DNA of 64,000 nucleotides. Source: Flavobacterium hydatis. Its GTDB lineage: Bacteria; Bacteroidota; Bacteroidia; Flavobacteriales; Flavobacteriaceae. Location: the NCBI RefSeq assembly GCF_000737695.1, contig NZ_JPRM01000001.1:1-64000 (forward strand), given 5' to 3'. Below, piece after piece: positions 1-8,686 of the stretch (its first letter is position 1; each line of letters starts with the position of its first letter). Position numbers and translations under genes: made by a program. The notes beneath the pieces are model-generated. The model did not search any database, was not told the DNA's origin, and saw nothing but the letters and a program-made list of their open reading frames with translations.

Positions 1-388
1 CAGTATTTAAAGGAACGTTTGTCGTTGTTGCGGGTGCAAAACTACCACCTTTATCTAGATAAACAATACCTTTTTGAAACTATTTTTTGTTTATTTTCTA
101 TTCTTTCCTTAATGCTTTGATAACATACCCTTTACGGCCTGTTATTTTTTGTTCTTTTATAGCTGCTTTGGGGACTTTAGGGTGTTTAGCCTGTTTTTTT
201 CCTGGTTTTACTGGGTTTTTCCTAGTTTCTCGCGAAGTCGCTAAGACGCAAAGCTTCCTTTTTTGTCTTTAAAATTGGACTTCCTTTCCGTTTTACCTCC
301 CCTAGCCCTGATAGTAGCGGAAATCCTTTACCTTTTTTCTTTAAAAAGGTAAAGATTGGAGCAGATAGCAGGAAATAGCTCCCGAAAA
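1..388. other. Left edge: unresolved gene end plus repeat-rich spacer
   Basis: No gene can be assigned. Two plus-strand frames are open from the edge: one ends at a TGA at 118-120 with a hydrophobic tail, the other at a TAA at 60-62. Either could be the last codons of a gene starting outside the window; a minus-strand frame is also open over the first ~80 bases but has no start. Positions ~222-255 carry a 'cgcgaagtcgctaagacgc' motif, echoed by a degraded form near 41390-41415, and ~298-383 hold a dispersed repeat listed separately. Confidence 0.4.
298..383 (+). repeat. Dispersed modular repeat, copy 1
   Basis: Starts with CCTAGCCCTGATAGTAGCGG and AAATCC, then a small hairpin (TTTACCTTTTTT against AAAAAGGTAAA), then GATTGGAGCAGATAGCAGGA and AATAGCTCC. 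The same left and right modules around a different hairpin occur at 41728-41816, 35200-35278 (inverted) and, in a variant form, at 13574-13672 (inverted). It lies downstream of the FtsX-like gene. No coding capacity is seen. Confidence 0.75.
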
Positions 389-1624
389 CTATTCGAATCG
401 TATTGCTTTGACCGGAGAAATCTTCGTTATTATATAGGAAGGAACCAACAGCACCAAGAAACAAACTGTCACTGTAAGTAGATTTACCAATAATACATAT
501 CCCCAATTGAGATAAACTGGCGCTTGGTTAACATAATAGTTTTCTGGATTAAGCTGAACTATCCCAAAGTGCTGTTGTATTAGCAAAATTGAAATCCCGA
601 TAAGGTTCCCCCAGAACAATCCTCTTAATATAAGGTAAAGTGCATTATAAAGGAAGATTTTACGAATAACCCAGTTATTAGCTCCTAATGCTTTTAAGAT
701 TCCTATCATCTGTGTGCGTTCTAGTATCAGCACCAATAAAGCTACTACCATATTTATGGTTGCCACAATAATCATGATTGCAAGAATGACTATAATATTA
801 AAATCGAAGAGCTGCAACCAATCAAATATATAACTGTATTTCTCGATTATAGTTTTAGTATCTAATGTTGATGATGTTTGCTGATAGATTTCATCTCCTG
901 TTACTTTTATATTATCAAAGTCTTTTAAGAAAACTTCAAATGCCCCAACTTCATTTGGAGTCCATTTATTAATACGTTGTATATGACGAATGTCTCCTAT
1001 TATATAGGTTGCATCAAAATCTTGAAATCCTGAATTGAAGATTCCAGCGATTTTGAATCGACGAACATTTGGTAATTTATTCTGATCTTCTTTTATAAAG
1101 AAGGTATTAAATTCATCTCCTACCTTTAAGTTTAATCTATCGGCAAGAAATCTTGACAGCAACACTTCTTGATTAATTGCTTTGGAATAATCAGGAAGTT
1201 TTCCGTCGACTAAATACTCCTTTATATTATTCCAATCATAATCATCTCCAACTCCTTTGAATATTATTCCTTCAAAAGCAGTTTCGGTTCTTATTATTCC
1301 TGCCTTACTAGCTATTGCCTGGATATGCCTTACCTCTGGAACGGAAGTAAACTTAGGATAAAAGTCTTGTTTTTTGGAAATTGGACTTAGTGTTACTTCT
1401 GATTGGTTATTATCGTAATTTGAAATAATTACCTGACCATTGAAAGCGGATACTTTTTCGCGGATTTTTTGTTGCAACCCAATTCCGGTTGCTACTGAAA
1501 CCAACATCATTATTATTCCGATTGCAATAGCCGAGATTGCAATTTTTATAATTGGCGCTGATATACTGCTTTTATAATCTTTTGCAGTGATGAGTCTTTT
1601 GGCTATGAAATATTCTAGATTCAA
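389..1624 (-). CDS. FtsX/LolC-LolE-type ABC transporter permease
   Basis: Inner-membrane permease of the MacB/LolE type, 411 residues. One membrane helix at about 25-46 is followed by a ~220-residue periplasmic domain, then an FtsX domain with three helices (about 275-405) containing the typical ERTQMIGILKALGA motif after the second helix. In proteobacteria such permeases (LolC/E) release lipoproteins from the inner membrane; a lipoprotein-release role is likely but unproven, since Bacteroidetes carry several paralogs. The start is a TTG: no in-frame ATG exists until residue 39, which would delete the first helix. No partner ATPase is adjacent. Confidence 0.85.
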   Translation of the reverse strand: MNLEYFIAKRLITAKDYKSSISAPIIKIAISAIAIGIIMMLVSVATGIGLQQKIREKVSAFNGQVIISNYDNNQSEVTLSPISKKQDFYPKFTSVPEVRHIQAIASKAGIIRTETAFEGIIFKGVGDDYDWNNIKEYLVDGKLPDYSKAINQEVLLSRFLADRLNLKVGDEFNTFFIKEDQNKLPNVRRFKIAGIFNSGFQDFDATYIIGDIRHIQRINKWTPNEVGAFEVFLKDFDNIKVTGDEIYQQTSSTLDTKTIIEKYSYIFDWLQLFDFNIIVILAIMIIVATINMVVALLVLILERTQMIGILKALGANNWVIRKIFLYNALYLILRGLFWGNLIGISILLIQQHFGIVQLNPENYYVNQAPVYLNWGYVLLVNLLTVTVCFLVLLVPSYIITKISPVKAIRFE

Positions 1625-1727
1625 AATTGATTGGGTTGTCTTATAATAAGTTCAAAAATACGGTTTAATAAATAAACTTAAATTACTTGTAAAAACAATT
1701 ACAAAATATTTAAGGCAAAAAAAACTC

Positions 1728-2222
1728 TTATAAAGGTAAACGCTTTTTCATAGCTTCGACAATATTGAATGCTGCTGGACACATTGCTACGTTTTTAAGT
1801 GTTAGGTCTGAAATTTGCTGGAACTTTTTACGATCTGTATGTGGAAACTCACGGCAGGCTTTTGGTCGCACATCGTAAATCATGCAATAATTCTCATTAT
1901 CTAAGAACGTGCATGGAACATTTTGCAAAACATAATCTTTATCTTCATCTATACGTAGGTATTGCTCAATGAACTGTTGCGGTTTTTGTCGCAAATGTTT
2001 TGAGATACGCTCGATGTCTGCATCTGTAAATAAAGGACCTGTCGTTTTACAACAGTTAGCACATTTTAAGCAATCTGTTTTCCTGAATTCAGCATCATGT
2101 AATTCCTGCATTACATAATCTAAATTCTTAGGTTGTTTCTTTTTAAGCTTATCGAAATACTTTTTGTTTTCGATATGCTTATCTTTGGCTAACTTATTTA
2201 AGTTGTTTAAAATTTCTTTCAA
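1728..2222 (-). CDS. YkgJ-family cysteine-cluster protein
   Basis: 164-residue soluble protein of the zinc/iron-chelating YkgJ type. A helical N-terminus of ~45 charged residues precedes the cluster CLKCANCC (Cys51, 54, 57, 58); further Cys at about 104, 113, 123 and 148, including KACREFPH, complete the likely metal site. The biochemical role of the family is unknown. The start is TTG; a TAA lies in frame just upstream, and a perfect TAATTTTG -7 box ends 24 nt before it, which supports this start. The gene is divergent from the methyltransferase. Confidence 0.8.
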   Translation of the reverse strand: MKEILNNLNKLAKDKHIENKKYFDKLKKKQPKNLDYVMQELHDAEFRKTDCLKCANCCKTTGPLFTDADIERISKHLRQKPQQFIEQYLRIDEDKDYVLQNVPCTFLDNENYCMIYDVRPKACREFPHTDRKKFQQISDLTLKNVAMCPAAFNIVEAMKKRLPL

Positions 2223-2245
2223 GTTTATTTTTTAAAGTTGATTTG

Positions 2246-2253
2246 CAAAATTA
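2246..2253 (-). promoter_or_regulatory. -7 promoter box (TAATTTTG) of the YkgJ-family gene
   Basis: Perfect match to the flavobacterial TAnnTTTG box, 24 nt upstream of the TTG start. No clear TTG -33 box at the usual spacing was found. Confidence 0.5.
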
Positions 2254-2296
2254 AACAACTTTAAACGTGAAACCTTAAACTTTGAACTAAAATACA

Positions 2297-3004
2297 ATGA
2301 AAGACCTTTTTGGGAAAGCAATGCTAGATTTCCAGACCAATAATTCGCCTGAGGATTTAATTACCGAAACCACCATTTCTGAAGCTGACGAAATGAGTGT
2401 TGCTTATTTGTTTCGCTCTTTTGAAGATATGCCTAAACTGGAGCAAAAAGCATTAGAACTTGCAAAAGGAAAAACTCTTGATGTAGGGTGCGGAGCAGGA
2501 AGTCATAGTTTGTATTTACAAAATGAAAGAAAATTAGACGTTACCTCTATAGATATTTCGAGAAACGCAATTGAAACTTGTAATCTCCGCGGTGTAAAAA
2601 ACACTAGAGTACAAGATGTACTAACTCTAGATGGTGAAAAATATGATACAATTGTATTATTAATGAATGGTGTTGGTATTTTTGGGAAGCTTCAGAATTG
2701 CAATACCTTTTTATCTAAGCTTAAATCGCTTTTAAATCTTGGCGGGCAAATCTTGCTGGATAGCTCGGACATTATATATATGTTTGACGAAGATGAAGAT
2801 GGAGGAAAATGGATTCCATCTGATAATGAATATTACGGGGAAGTAGTTTTTAATATTTCGTATAAAGACGAAAAAGAATCTGCTTTTGACTGGTTATACT
2901 TAGATTATAATACGCTCCAAAATGCAGCAATCGCTAATGGTTTTAAATGCGAACTTGTTTTAGAAGGAGAGCACTATGACTATTTAGCGAAACTTTCTAT
3001 TTAA
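2297..3004 (+). CDS. Class I SAM-dependent methyltransferase
   Basis: 235 residues, soluble. The SAM-binding motif I is LDVGCGAGSH at about 61-70, followed by an acidic strand end (SIDIS) and a motif IV-like region (IVLLMNGVGIFGKL), so the Rossmann-type methyltransferase fold is clear. The substrate cannot be read from the sequence. The ATG follows an A/T-rich spacer shared with the divergent YkgJ-type gene. The next gene, a DinB-type protein, starts 15 nt after its stop and is probably co-transcribed. Confidence 0.85.
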   Translation: MKDLFGKAMLDFQTNNSPEDLITETTISEADEMSVAYLFRSFEDMPKLEQKALELAKGKTLDVGCGAGSHSLYLQNERKLDVTSIDISRNAIETCNLRGVKNTRVQDVLTLDGEKYDTIVLLMNGVGIFGKLQNCNTFLSKLKSLLNLGGQILLDSSDIIYMFDEDEDGGKWIPSDNEYYGEVVFNISYKDEKESAFDWLYLDYNTLQNAAIANGFKCELVLEGEHYDYLAKLSI

Positions 3005-3019
3005 AAATAAACTCTCAAC

Positions 3020-3562
3020 ATGGAAAATTTAGATTTAGAAAAATTAAAGTACCCTATTGGTAAATTTATAGCTCCTGAAGATTATTCTCCTGATTATATT
3101 TTGAATAAAATTGAAGAAATTTCTTCTTTCCCAGAAAGACTAAGGAAAGAGGCACTTAATTTATCCGATGAGCAACTCGACACTCCTTATCGACCTGAGG
3201 GATGGACGGTAAGACAACTCATTCATCATTGTGCTGAAAGCCACATGAATTGTTTTATACGAATTAAATGGGCTTTGACTGAGGAAAAGCCAATAATAAA
3301 AGCCTACCACGAGGATCTTTGGGCTCAATTACCCGATAATTTAACAATGCCTATACATCCCACTTTATCTTTGCTGGATGGTTTACATTTTCGCATAGCG
3401 TATATCCTGAAAAATTTATCTCAAACTGAACTTGAAAAAGCTTTTATTCATCCTGAAAATGATTCTATAGTTTCTATCAAACAAATGATTGGAACGTATG
3501 CTTGGCACGGTAACCATCATTTAGCTCATATAACCGCCCTGAAGAAACGCAAGGAATGGTAA
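3020..3562 (+). CDS. DinB/YfiT-family putative metal-dependent hydrolase or transferase
   Basis: 180 residues of the DinB four-helix-bundle superfamily, YfiT branch. Histidines typical of the nickel/zinc site are present: His69-His70 and His75 in LIHHCAESHMN, and the C-terminal cluster WHGNHHLAHI (His163, 166, 167, 170). Family members include bacillithiol transferases (BstA), but nothing here proves a thiol substrate. It is 15 nt downstream of the methyltransferase and ends at a strong bidirectional terminator. Confidence 0.8.
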   Translation: MENLDLEKLKYPIGKFIAPEDYSPDYILNKIEEISSFPERLRKEALNLSDEQLDTPYRPEGWTVRQLIHHCAESHMNCFIRIKWALTEEKPIIKAYHEDLWAQLPDNLTMPIHPTLSLLDGLHFRIAYILKNLSQTELEKAFIHPENDSIVSIKQMIGTYAWHGNHHLAHITALKKRKEW

Positions 3563-3652
3563 TCTTATTTTTTTAGTAAACACAAATTGAAAATTTTTTA
3601 TACAGCGTGTATACTATTTATACAAATTGGATTTAATATATAGTTTATAACA

Positions 3653-3690
3653 AACACAAAAGCCTCTTCAAATGAAGAGGCTTTTGTGTT
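3653..3690. terminator. Bidirectional intrinsic terminator
   Basis: A 17-bp perfect stem (AACACAAAAGCCTCTTC against its complement) with an AAAT loop. It lies between the convergent DinB-family gene and queE and has A/T-rich stem ends that serve both directions. Confidence 0.9.
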
Positions 3691-3704
3691 ATAAGTATCC
3701 TTGA

Positions 3705-4337
3705 TTAAGGAATATTTAAATATTTGTGAGTTTGAAGTGATACTCTCCATTTTGGATTGTTCATGACATACTCTACAATAAGAGGAGTCATTTCTTCTTT
3801 TTTACTCCATTCTGGCTGAAGAAACAATATTGCATTTCCGTTTACTAGTTCTGCTTGTTCTTCGGCAAAGATAAAATCATGTTTGTTGTAAATAATTACT
3901 TTTAATTCATGAGCATTATCATAAACTGTTTGCGTTGGCAATTTATTCTTTTTGGGCGAAAGACAAATCCAATCCCACGTTCCTGTAAGCGGATAAGCTC
4001 CTGAGGTTTCGATGTGGACTTTTAGATTTTTATTTTTTAATTCTGTCGTCAGTACAGTCATATCCCATGTTAATGGTTCTCCACCTGTAACAACAACTGT
4101 ATCTGCATATTTACTTGCATTTTCCACAATTAAATCAACACTTGTAGGCGGATGCAATTCTGCATTCCAACTTTCTTTAACATCACACCAATGACAACCT
4201 ACATCACACCCTCCAATACGGATAAAATAAGCTGCTGTTCCTGTATGAAATCCTTCTCCCTGAATCGTGTAGAACTCTTCCATTAAGGGTAACATTGCAC
4301 CTTTATTTACTTCTAATTGTATTTCTTTTGATAACAT
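3705..4337 (-). CDS. queE: 7-carboxy-7-deazaguanine synthase QueE
   Basis: Radical-SAM enzyme converting 6-carboxytetrahydropterin to 7-carboxy-7-deazaguanine in preQ0/queuosine synthesis. 210 residues, the usual size. FYTIQGEG (22-29) is the QueE N-terminal signature, and Cys44, Cys48 and Cys51 in GGCDVGCHWC form the CxxxCxxC site for the 4Fe-4S cluster; VTGGEP follows. It has its own promoter and stands alone; queA, later in the same tRNA-modification pathway, is also in this window at 22.6 kb. Confidence 0.93.
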   Translation of the reverse strand: MLSKEIQLEVNKGAMLPLMEEFYTIQGEGFHTGTAAYFIRIGGCDVGCHWCDVKESWNAELHPPTSVDLIVENASKYADTVVVTGGEPLTWDMTVLTTELKNKNLKVHIETSGAYPLTGTWDWICLSPKKNKLPTQTVYDNAHELKVIIYNKHDFIFAEEQAELVNGNAILFLQPEWSKKEEMTPLIVEYVMNNPKWRVSLQTHKYLNIP

Positions 4338-4354
4338 TACTAAATTTTAAAGTG

Positions 4355-4382
4355 CAAAGATAGTCAATAAAAAATGGAACAA
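4355..4382 (-). promoter_or_regulatory. queE promoter
   Basis: On the minus strand a TTG (4380-4382) is separated by 17 nt from TATCTTTG (4355-4362), matching the TTG/TAnnTTTG flavobacterial consensus. The -7 box is 17 nt from the queE ATG, giving a very short leader. Confidence 0.65.
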
Positions 4383-4386
4383 TAAA

Positions 4387-4417
4387 AAAACCGATAATTC
4401 AAAGAACTATCGGTTTT
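4387..4417 (-). terminator. Terminator of the exbB-tonB-TPR operon
   Basis: Inverted repeat AAAACCGATA/TATCGGTTTT with a short inner TTC/GAA extension, just downstream of the TPR gene's stop and upstream of the queE promoter. Confidence 0.8.
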
Positions 4418-4438
4418 AAAATGTTAAGAATCTTTAAA

Positions 4439-6106
4439 TTATTTTAAAGTATTCAAAGATTGTGTAGCATAAGCATTTGTTGGATCCAATGCTAAAGTCT
4501 TATTGAAATACTCAATTGCTTTCGCTTTATCTGTATTTGCATAACTTGCTGCGATATTATTGTAAGCTTCTATGAATTTAGCTTTAACTGCTGGTTTAGC
4601 AATTTCTTCAGCTCCTTTTTCAGTAGATTTTGCAATATAATCTTCGTAGTTTTTAGTCATTGCCTCATCATTTTCAAGCAATCTGTTTGTTCTTGCTTTA
4701 TAAAGATAAGCTTCTTGATATGTTGGCGAAGCTGTAATTACATTTGTAAATGCTGCATCTGCTTTTTGCAAAGCAATTGCATCTGGCTTAGTATTAGCTT
4801 TGTTGTTATCATAGTATATAGATAAACCATAATAGATATTATCATCTAAGTATGTTGCTGACTCAGGAACTTTTGTACCAAATTCGAAAAGCGCTCCTGC
4901 TTCTTTGTATAATTTTTTAGTAAACAATACTTTCCCTAAATCTCCTAAATCCTGAACTGCTAAAGGTTCCATTGCGATAGCTTTTCTAATTTCTACCAAA
5001 CCTGCTTCGAATGCAGCTGGCTCTATAACTGTACCATCAGCGTTTGTTCCTTTTTTAATTTTAGCAAATCCTAAATACAAATAATCTTTTGCAATGATTT
5101 TGTTCTTAGGGTTTTTTACATAATCCTCTAATGATTTAATAGCAACATCTACATTACCATTTTCGTATGCAGCATATCCTAAATATCTGAAGATTCTAGG
5201 ATTTACTTTATCTAATTCAATCATTTTGTTTGCTTCAGTCTCTAGAGCTTTATAATCTTTTACAAGAATTAAAAAGTCTGCATGACGCATTCTTGAATGA
5301 ATAGAATAATCTGTAAGAGTTAAATATTTTTCATAGCTAGTGATAGCTTTTTTCATATTCTCCTCAGACTTAGAAGGCTTGTTTCTTCCCCATTTGTAAT
5401 ATGTTTCAGCTAATTCTCTGTAAACAGGACCATAATTTGGGTCTATAGCAATAACTTCATTAAAAGATTTAATAGCTTCATCATAAGATTTAGCTCCTTT
5501 TAATAATACTCCTAATTGCATTTTTGCTCTCAACAATGTTGGATCCGCTTGAAATGCATTACGGTATGATTTGTAAGCTTCGTTTTGGTTGTTATCTCCA
5601 TAATACGCATCTCCAAGTGCTAAAAGTACTTGTGCATTTTGTGGATCTACTGCTACTGCACGATTTAAAGAAGTGATAGCACTTTTGTAATCTGGATTAA
5701 CAGAATTCATGTATGCTCTACCGATATAGATAAACTCCTCTACATCTTTTCTTTTCATTGGTTTTATAGCTGTAGCAAAATTAGCCTGAGCTGCAGTTGT
5801 ATTTTTATTATCTAAATCTAATTGACCTAAACCAATATATCCAAGATTAGCACGGCTAGATGCAGCAGTACTATTAAGGTAATATATTTTAGCTGAGTCA
5901 GCAACTTGTTGACTTAAGTAAACATTACCCAATATAAATGGAGCTTCACCATCTGATGGTTTTGCTTTTATAATTGATTGTAAAACCGATTTTGCTTTTT
6001 CAAATTGCTCTGCATCGATAGCTTTTTTTGCCTGGCTTATGTCTTGTGCATAAGTTCCAGCAGCTGTAGCCATTAACGCAACACTAAAAATTTTAAATTT
6101 ATTCAT
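4439..6106 (-). CDS. Periplasmic tetratricopeptide-repeat protein, last gene of the TonB operon
   Basis: 555 residues from the chosen ATG, which begins a signal peptide (MNKFKIFSVALMATAAGTYA, cleavage after the Ala). A longer frame would start 17 codons upstream inside the preceding gene and bury the signal peptide, so I reject it. The mature protein is a run of TPR units, for example about residues 20-60, 130-250 and the last 40 residues (AIEYFNKTLALDP). It is likely a periplasmic scaffold. It lies 16 nt after the PstS-like gene, at the end of the exbB-exbD-exbD-tonB operon, which suggests work with the TonB machinery. Confidence 0.85.
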   Translation of the reverse strand: MNKFKIFSVALMATAAGTYAQDISQAKKAIDAEQFEKAKSVLQSIIKAKPSDGEAPFILGNVYLSQQVADSAKIYYLNSTAASSRANLGYIGLGQLDLDNKNTTAAQANFATAIKPMKRKDVEEFIYIGRAYMNSVNPDYKSAITSLNRAVAVDPQNAQVLLALGDAYYGDNNQNEAYKSYRNAFQADPTLLRAKMQLGVLLKGAKSYDEAIKSFNEVIAIDPNYGPVYRELAETYYKWGRNKPSKSEENMKKAITSYEKYLTLTDYSIHSRMRHADFLILVKDYKALETEANKMIELDKVNPRIFRYLGYAAYENGNVDVAIKSLEDYVKNPKNKIIAKDYLYLGFAKIKKGTNADGTVIEPAAFEAGLVEIRKAIAMEPLAVQDLGDLGKVLFTKKLYKEAGALFEFGTKVPESATYLDDNIYYGLSIYYDNNKANTKPDAIALQKADAAFTNVITASPTYQEAYLYKARTNRLLENDEAMTKNYEDYIAKSTEKGAEEIAKPAVKAKFIEAYNNIAASYANTDKAKAIEYFNKTLALDPTNAYATQSLNTLK

Positions 6107-6122
6107 CTCTGTTGTAATTAAT

Positions 6123-7043
6123 TTATTCTTTTTCGTTAATAATTTCACTTCTAACATTAAGTTTTCTTCCAGGAACTCGTATTGGTAATAATCCAGATTT
6201 CAGAACTATTCTTTGTCCGATATCACCTCCTACAAAAGAAGCAAACCCAATACCTAATCCTGAGTATCCCTGACAATTGATAATAAACAAATCACGTGCC
6301 AAAGGATAAACACCTTCTGCTATATTATTTTGGGTAGGAGCAAAAAATTTATCGCTAGTAAGGCTTTTTACGCTCAATACATTAACTTTAGCAACAAAAT
6401 CTTTCATTTTAGGAGATGGTTGTGATAACCAATTTACTCCTACAACTCCAATCATTCCTTTATTCTCGGCTACGAATTTAATTACTTCTTCATTTGTTTT
6501 AAATGAAAAAACACCTTCTTTAGGAATATCTTTAGTTCCTGCCAAAGTCTTTAAATAACGTACTGTACTAGAGTTTGGATTATCAAAAACTAATCCTTTG
6601 ATACTTGCTTCGGGTTTTCCTTGCATAAAATTAATTACAGTTTTCAACGCAATTAAAGTATCATTATTGTCTTTGTTTGAAATAAATGCAATTGCGTCTG
6701 TAGCAACTGCTGTTACTCTAGGTGCAATTTTCTTTTTATTAAAAACTTCTCTCTCTTCTTTAGTTAAATCTCTTGCTGTGAAAGCAACAGTAGCCTTTTG
6801 ATTTAATAAATCATTGATAAGTTCCGCTTCAGATTTTGGTTTAATAGTAATCTTCGCATCATACGTACTTTCAAAAATAAGCACTTGATCCTCGACTATA
6901 GGAACCAATGTTTCATCTACAGTAATATCCATAGATCCTTTAAGTATCGATTCTTTGTCTACTTTACTTTTATCTTTCTGATTACAAGTAATAAACAACA
7001 AACCGAACAATACTAAAAACAAAACTTTACTATTCTTTAGCAT
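6123..7043 (-). CDS. PstS-like periplasmic binding lipoprotein in the TonB operon
   Basis: 306-residue lipoprotein (lipobox FITC, Cys20) of the PstS-like phosphate-binding superfamily: two-lobed binding-protein pattern, with a middle segment (PNSSTVRYL) resembling the phosphate-loop region of PstS proteins and a C-terminal stretch near residues 245-280 (YPLARDLFIINCQG). No PstA/B/C transporter genes are nearby; instead it follows tonB and a small membrane gene by 2 nt and precedes the TPR gene. A ligand-sensing or TonB-accessory role is an inference; phosphate binding is untested. Confidence 0.8.
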   Translation of the reverse strand: MLKNSKVLFLVLFGLLFITCNQKDKSKVDKESILKGSMDITVDETLVPIVEDQVLIFESTYDAKITIKPKSEAELINDLLNQKATVAFTARDLTKEEREVFNKKKIAPRVTAVATDAIAFISNKDNNDTLIALKTVINFMQGKPEASIKGLVFDNPNSSTVRYLKTLAGTKDIPKEGVFSFKTNEEVIKFVAENKGMIGVVGVNWLSQPSPKMKDFVAKVNVLSVKSLTSDKFFAPTQNNIAEGVYPLARDLFIINCQGYSGLGIGFASFVGGDIGQRIVLKSGLLPIRVPGRKLNVRSEIINEKE

Positions 7044-7045
7044 AA

Positions 7046-7276
7046 CTAATCAGTGTTTGAATTAAAAAATCTCACAAATCTTATAAACGAATATACGATT
7101 AATAATATACCAAAAGCAACTCTATATTTAAATTCCATCGCAATTGGCATGTCTTTCCAGAAAATAATTACTAAACCTATTACGAAGTACATTAGGAAGA
7201 AGAACATTCCTAAAACAAGAAGAAATCGCTCTTTTAGCGATTTCTTCTTAATATTATCAAGCAGTTTCTTCAACAT
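7046..7276 (-). CDS. Small two-helix membrane protein in the TonB operon
   Basis: 76 residues: a basic N-terminus (1-18), membrane helix ~19-39, short polar turn, second helix ~50-68. No family recognised. It is convincing as a gene because its ATG overlaps the tonB stop by one base (TAATG, translational coupling) and its stop is 2 nt before the next gene. The position implies an inner-membrane accessory to TonB/ExbBD. Confidence 0.75.
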   Translation of the reverse strand: MLKKLLDNIKKKSLKERFLLVLGMFFFLMYFVIGLVIIFWKDMPIAMEFKYRVAFGILLIVYSFIRFVRFFNSNTD

Positions 7277-8070
7277 TAGTCTGCAGATTGAATAGTAATA
7301 GGAAGAGAATATAATACCCTAACTTTTTTACCATTTTGCTCACCCGGATTCCATTTTGGACATTTCTTTAAAACTCTAATAGCTTCGGTTCCTGTTCCGT
7401 AACCAATATCTCTTAAAACTTTAATGTCTGTTAATGAACCGTCTTTTTCAACTACGAAAGTAACATATACTTTACCTTTCAATCCTTCTTCTTCTGGAGT
7501 CTTATAGTTATTACCTACAAATTTGTAGAATTTTTCAATCCCTCCAGGGAATTCAGGTTTTACTTCGATACCTGCTGTGTTGTAAATTTGTGTATCTTCT
7601 TCAACTACTGCTGCAGTTCCTGTACCTACTGGTTCAACAGTTAATACTGCATCTGGATCTCCTTTAATAGTTTCAGCACCAATTTTTTTCTCTTTAAGCT
7701 CCACTAATTTTGGTGGCTCTTCAGTTACTTCATCGGCTTTTGCTACAACTGGCTTCACGAACTTCACTTGATCCACTTTTGGAGGTGGAGGTGGTGGAGG
7801 CGGAAGATTTGGTTTTACCTCCTCTTTTTTAGGTGGCAATTTTACAGTGGTAATCTTAATATCCTTACTTGCTTCATCTGCTTTAGAATCTGGCAAAAGG
7901 CTCGCAATAACTGGCGCAGCAACAGCAATTGAAAAAATAACAGACCCAACGATAAGTGCTCTTACCGTAGTTTTTGTGTTAGATTTTCTTAACTCATATG
8001 CACCATATATCTTATTACGCCCTTCGAATACGATATCAAGCCACTGGTTTTTTATAATATCTAATTTCAT
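7276..8070 (-). CDS. tonB: TonB family energy transducer
   Basis: 264 residues. A cytoplasmic N-terminus of ~37 residues resembling other Bacteroidetes TonBs (IYGAYELR) is followed by a membrane helix (~38-59), a proline/lysine-rich periplasmic spacer with a run of nine prolines near residue 90, and a C-terminal TonB domain (~170-262; GKVYVTFVVEKDG, CPKWNPGEQNG). It carries ExbBD-derived energy to outer-membrane receptors. It follows the two exbD genes in one operon. Confidence 0.93.
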   Translation of the reverse strand: MKLDIIKNQWLDIVFEGRNKIYGAYELRKSNTKTTVRALIVGSVIFSIAVAAPVIASLLPDSKADEASKDIKITTVKLPPKKEEVKPNLPPPPPPPPKVDQVKFVKPVVAKADEVTEEPPKLVELKEKKIGAETIKGDPDAVLTVEPVGTGTAAVVEEDTQIYNTAGIEVKPEFPGGIEKFYKFVGNNYKTPEEEGLKGKVYVTFVVEKDGSLTDIKVLRDIGYGTGTEAIRVLKKCPKWNPGEQNGKKVRVLYSLPITIQSAD

Positions 8071-8109
8071 TTTTCTTGATTATTAGGGTGTTAAAAGATA
8101 AGATTGCTC

Positions 8110-8667
8110 TTATTTTTTCTCTACCAATTTTGTTTCCTCTGGCGAAAACTCATTAACGATTGCATAGGTTTCTACGCCAGTAATAGCCATTTCATCCAAG
8201 ATATCAACCAAATTACGGTAACTAGATTTTTTCGTAGGTTTTATAATTACGATAATTCCGTTTTTTGGTTTCCCAATTCCAGCAGAATATTCTAAAACAG
8301 ATTTTTTTCTGCTTACTAATTCTTTACGGATTCCGTCTTTCCCATAAGCAATATCTTTAGGTCCAGCGATAGGAGTTGCTAACAATCCCATATAATAAGT
8401 TAATTTATTATCAGGCCCCAATAACAAAGTCATTGTACGATTTTCATCAACTTTAATATTTTTATTTGGGGTTTTATCATCCTCTTTATCTGGCAACCCC
8501 AAATTCATCGATTGAGGCTTTGACAACGTTGTGGTAAGCATAAAGAATGTGATTAGCAAGAAAGCTAAATCCACCATCGCAGTTAAATCTACTTTAGAGT
8601 TTTGCTTTTTACTTCTTACTTTACCACCTTTTCCGCCTCCACCGCCGTCGGTATTTAATTCAGCCAT
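8110..8667 (-). CDS. exbD: ExbD/TolR family biopolymer transporter, second copy
   Basis: 185 residues. A glycine-rich cytoplasmic N-terminus, then VDLTAMVDLAFLLITFFML with the membrane Asp that carries protons in this family, and a periplasmic domain. Works with ExbB and TonB in the inner membrane. Two different exbD genes in a row are usual in Bacteroidetes TonB loci. It starts 19 nt after the first exbD. Confidence 0.92.
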   Translation of the reverse strand: MAELNTDGGGGGKGGKVRSKKQNSKVDLTAMVDLAFLLITFFMLTTTLSKPQSMNLGLPDKEDDKTPNKNIKVDENRTMTLLLGPDNKLTYYMGLLATPIAGPKDIAYGKDGIRKELVSRKKSVLEYSAGIGKPKNGIIVIIKPTKKSSYRNLVDILDEMAITGVETYAIVNEFSPEETKLVEKK

Positions 8668-8686
8668 TTTAGTGTATGTTTTTTAA

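Noticed and set aside
222..506. A minus-strand frame of 94 codons at the left edge.
   Set aside because: Half lies in the dispersed repeat and half overlaps the FtsX-like gene in another frame.
6107..6157. Upstream extension of the TPR protein.
   Set aside because: It overlaps the preceding PstS-like gene and would put 17 charged residues before a clean signal peptide.
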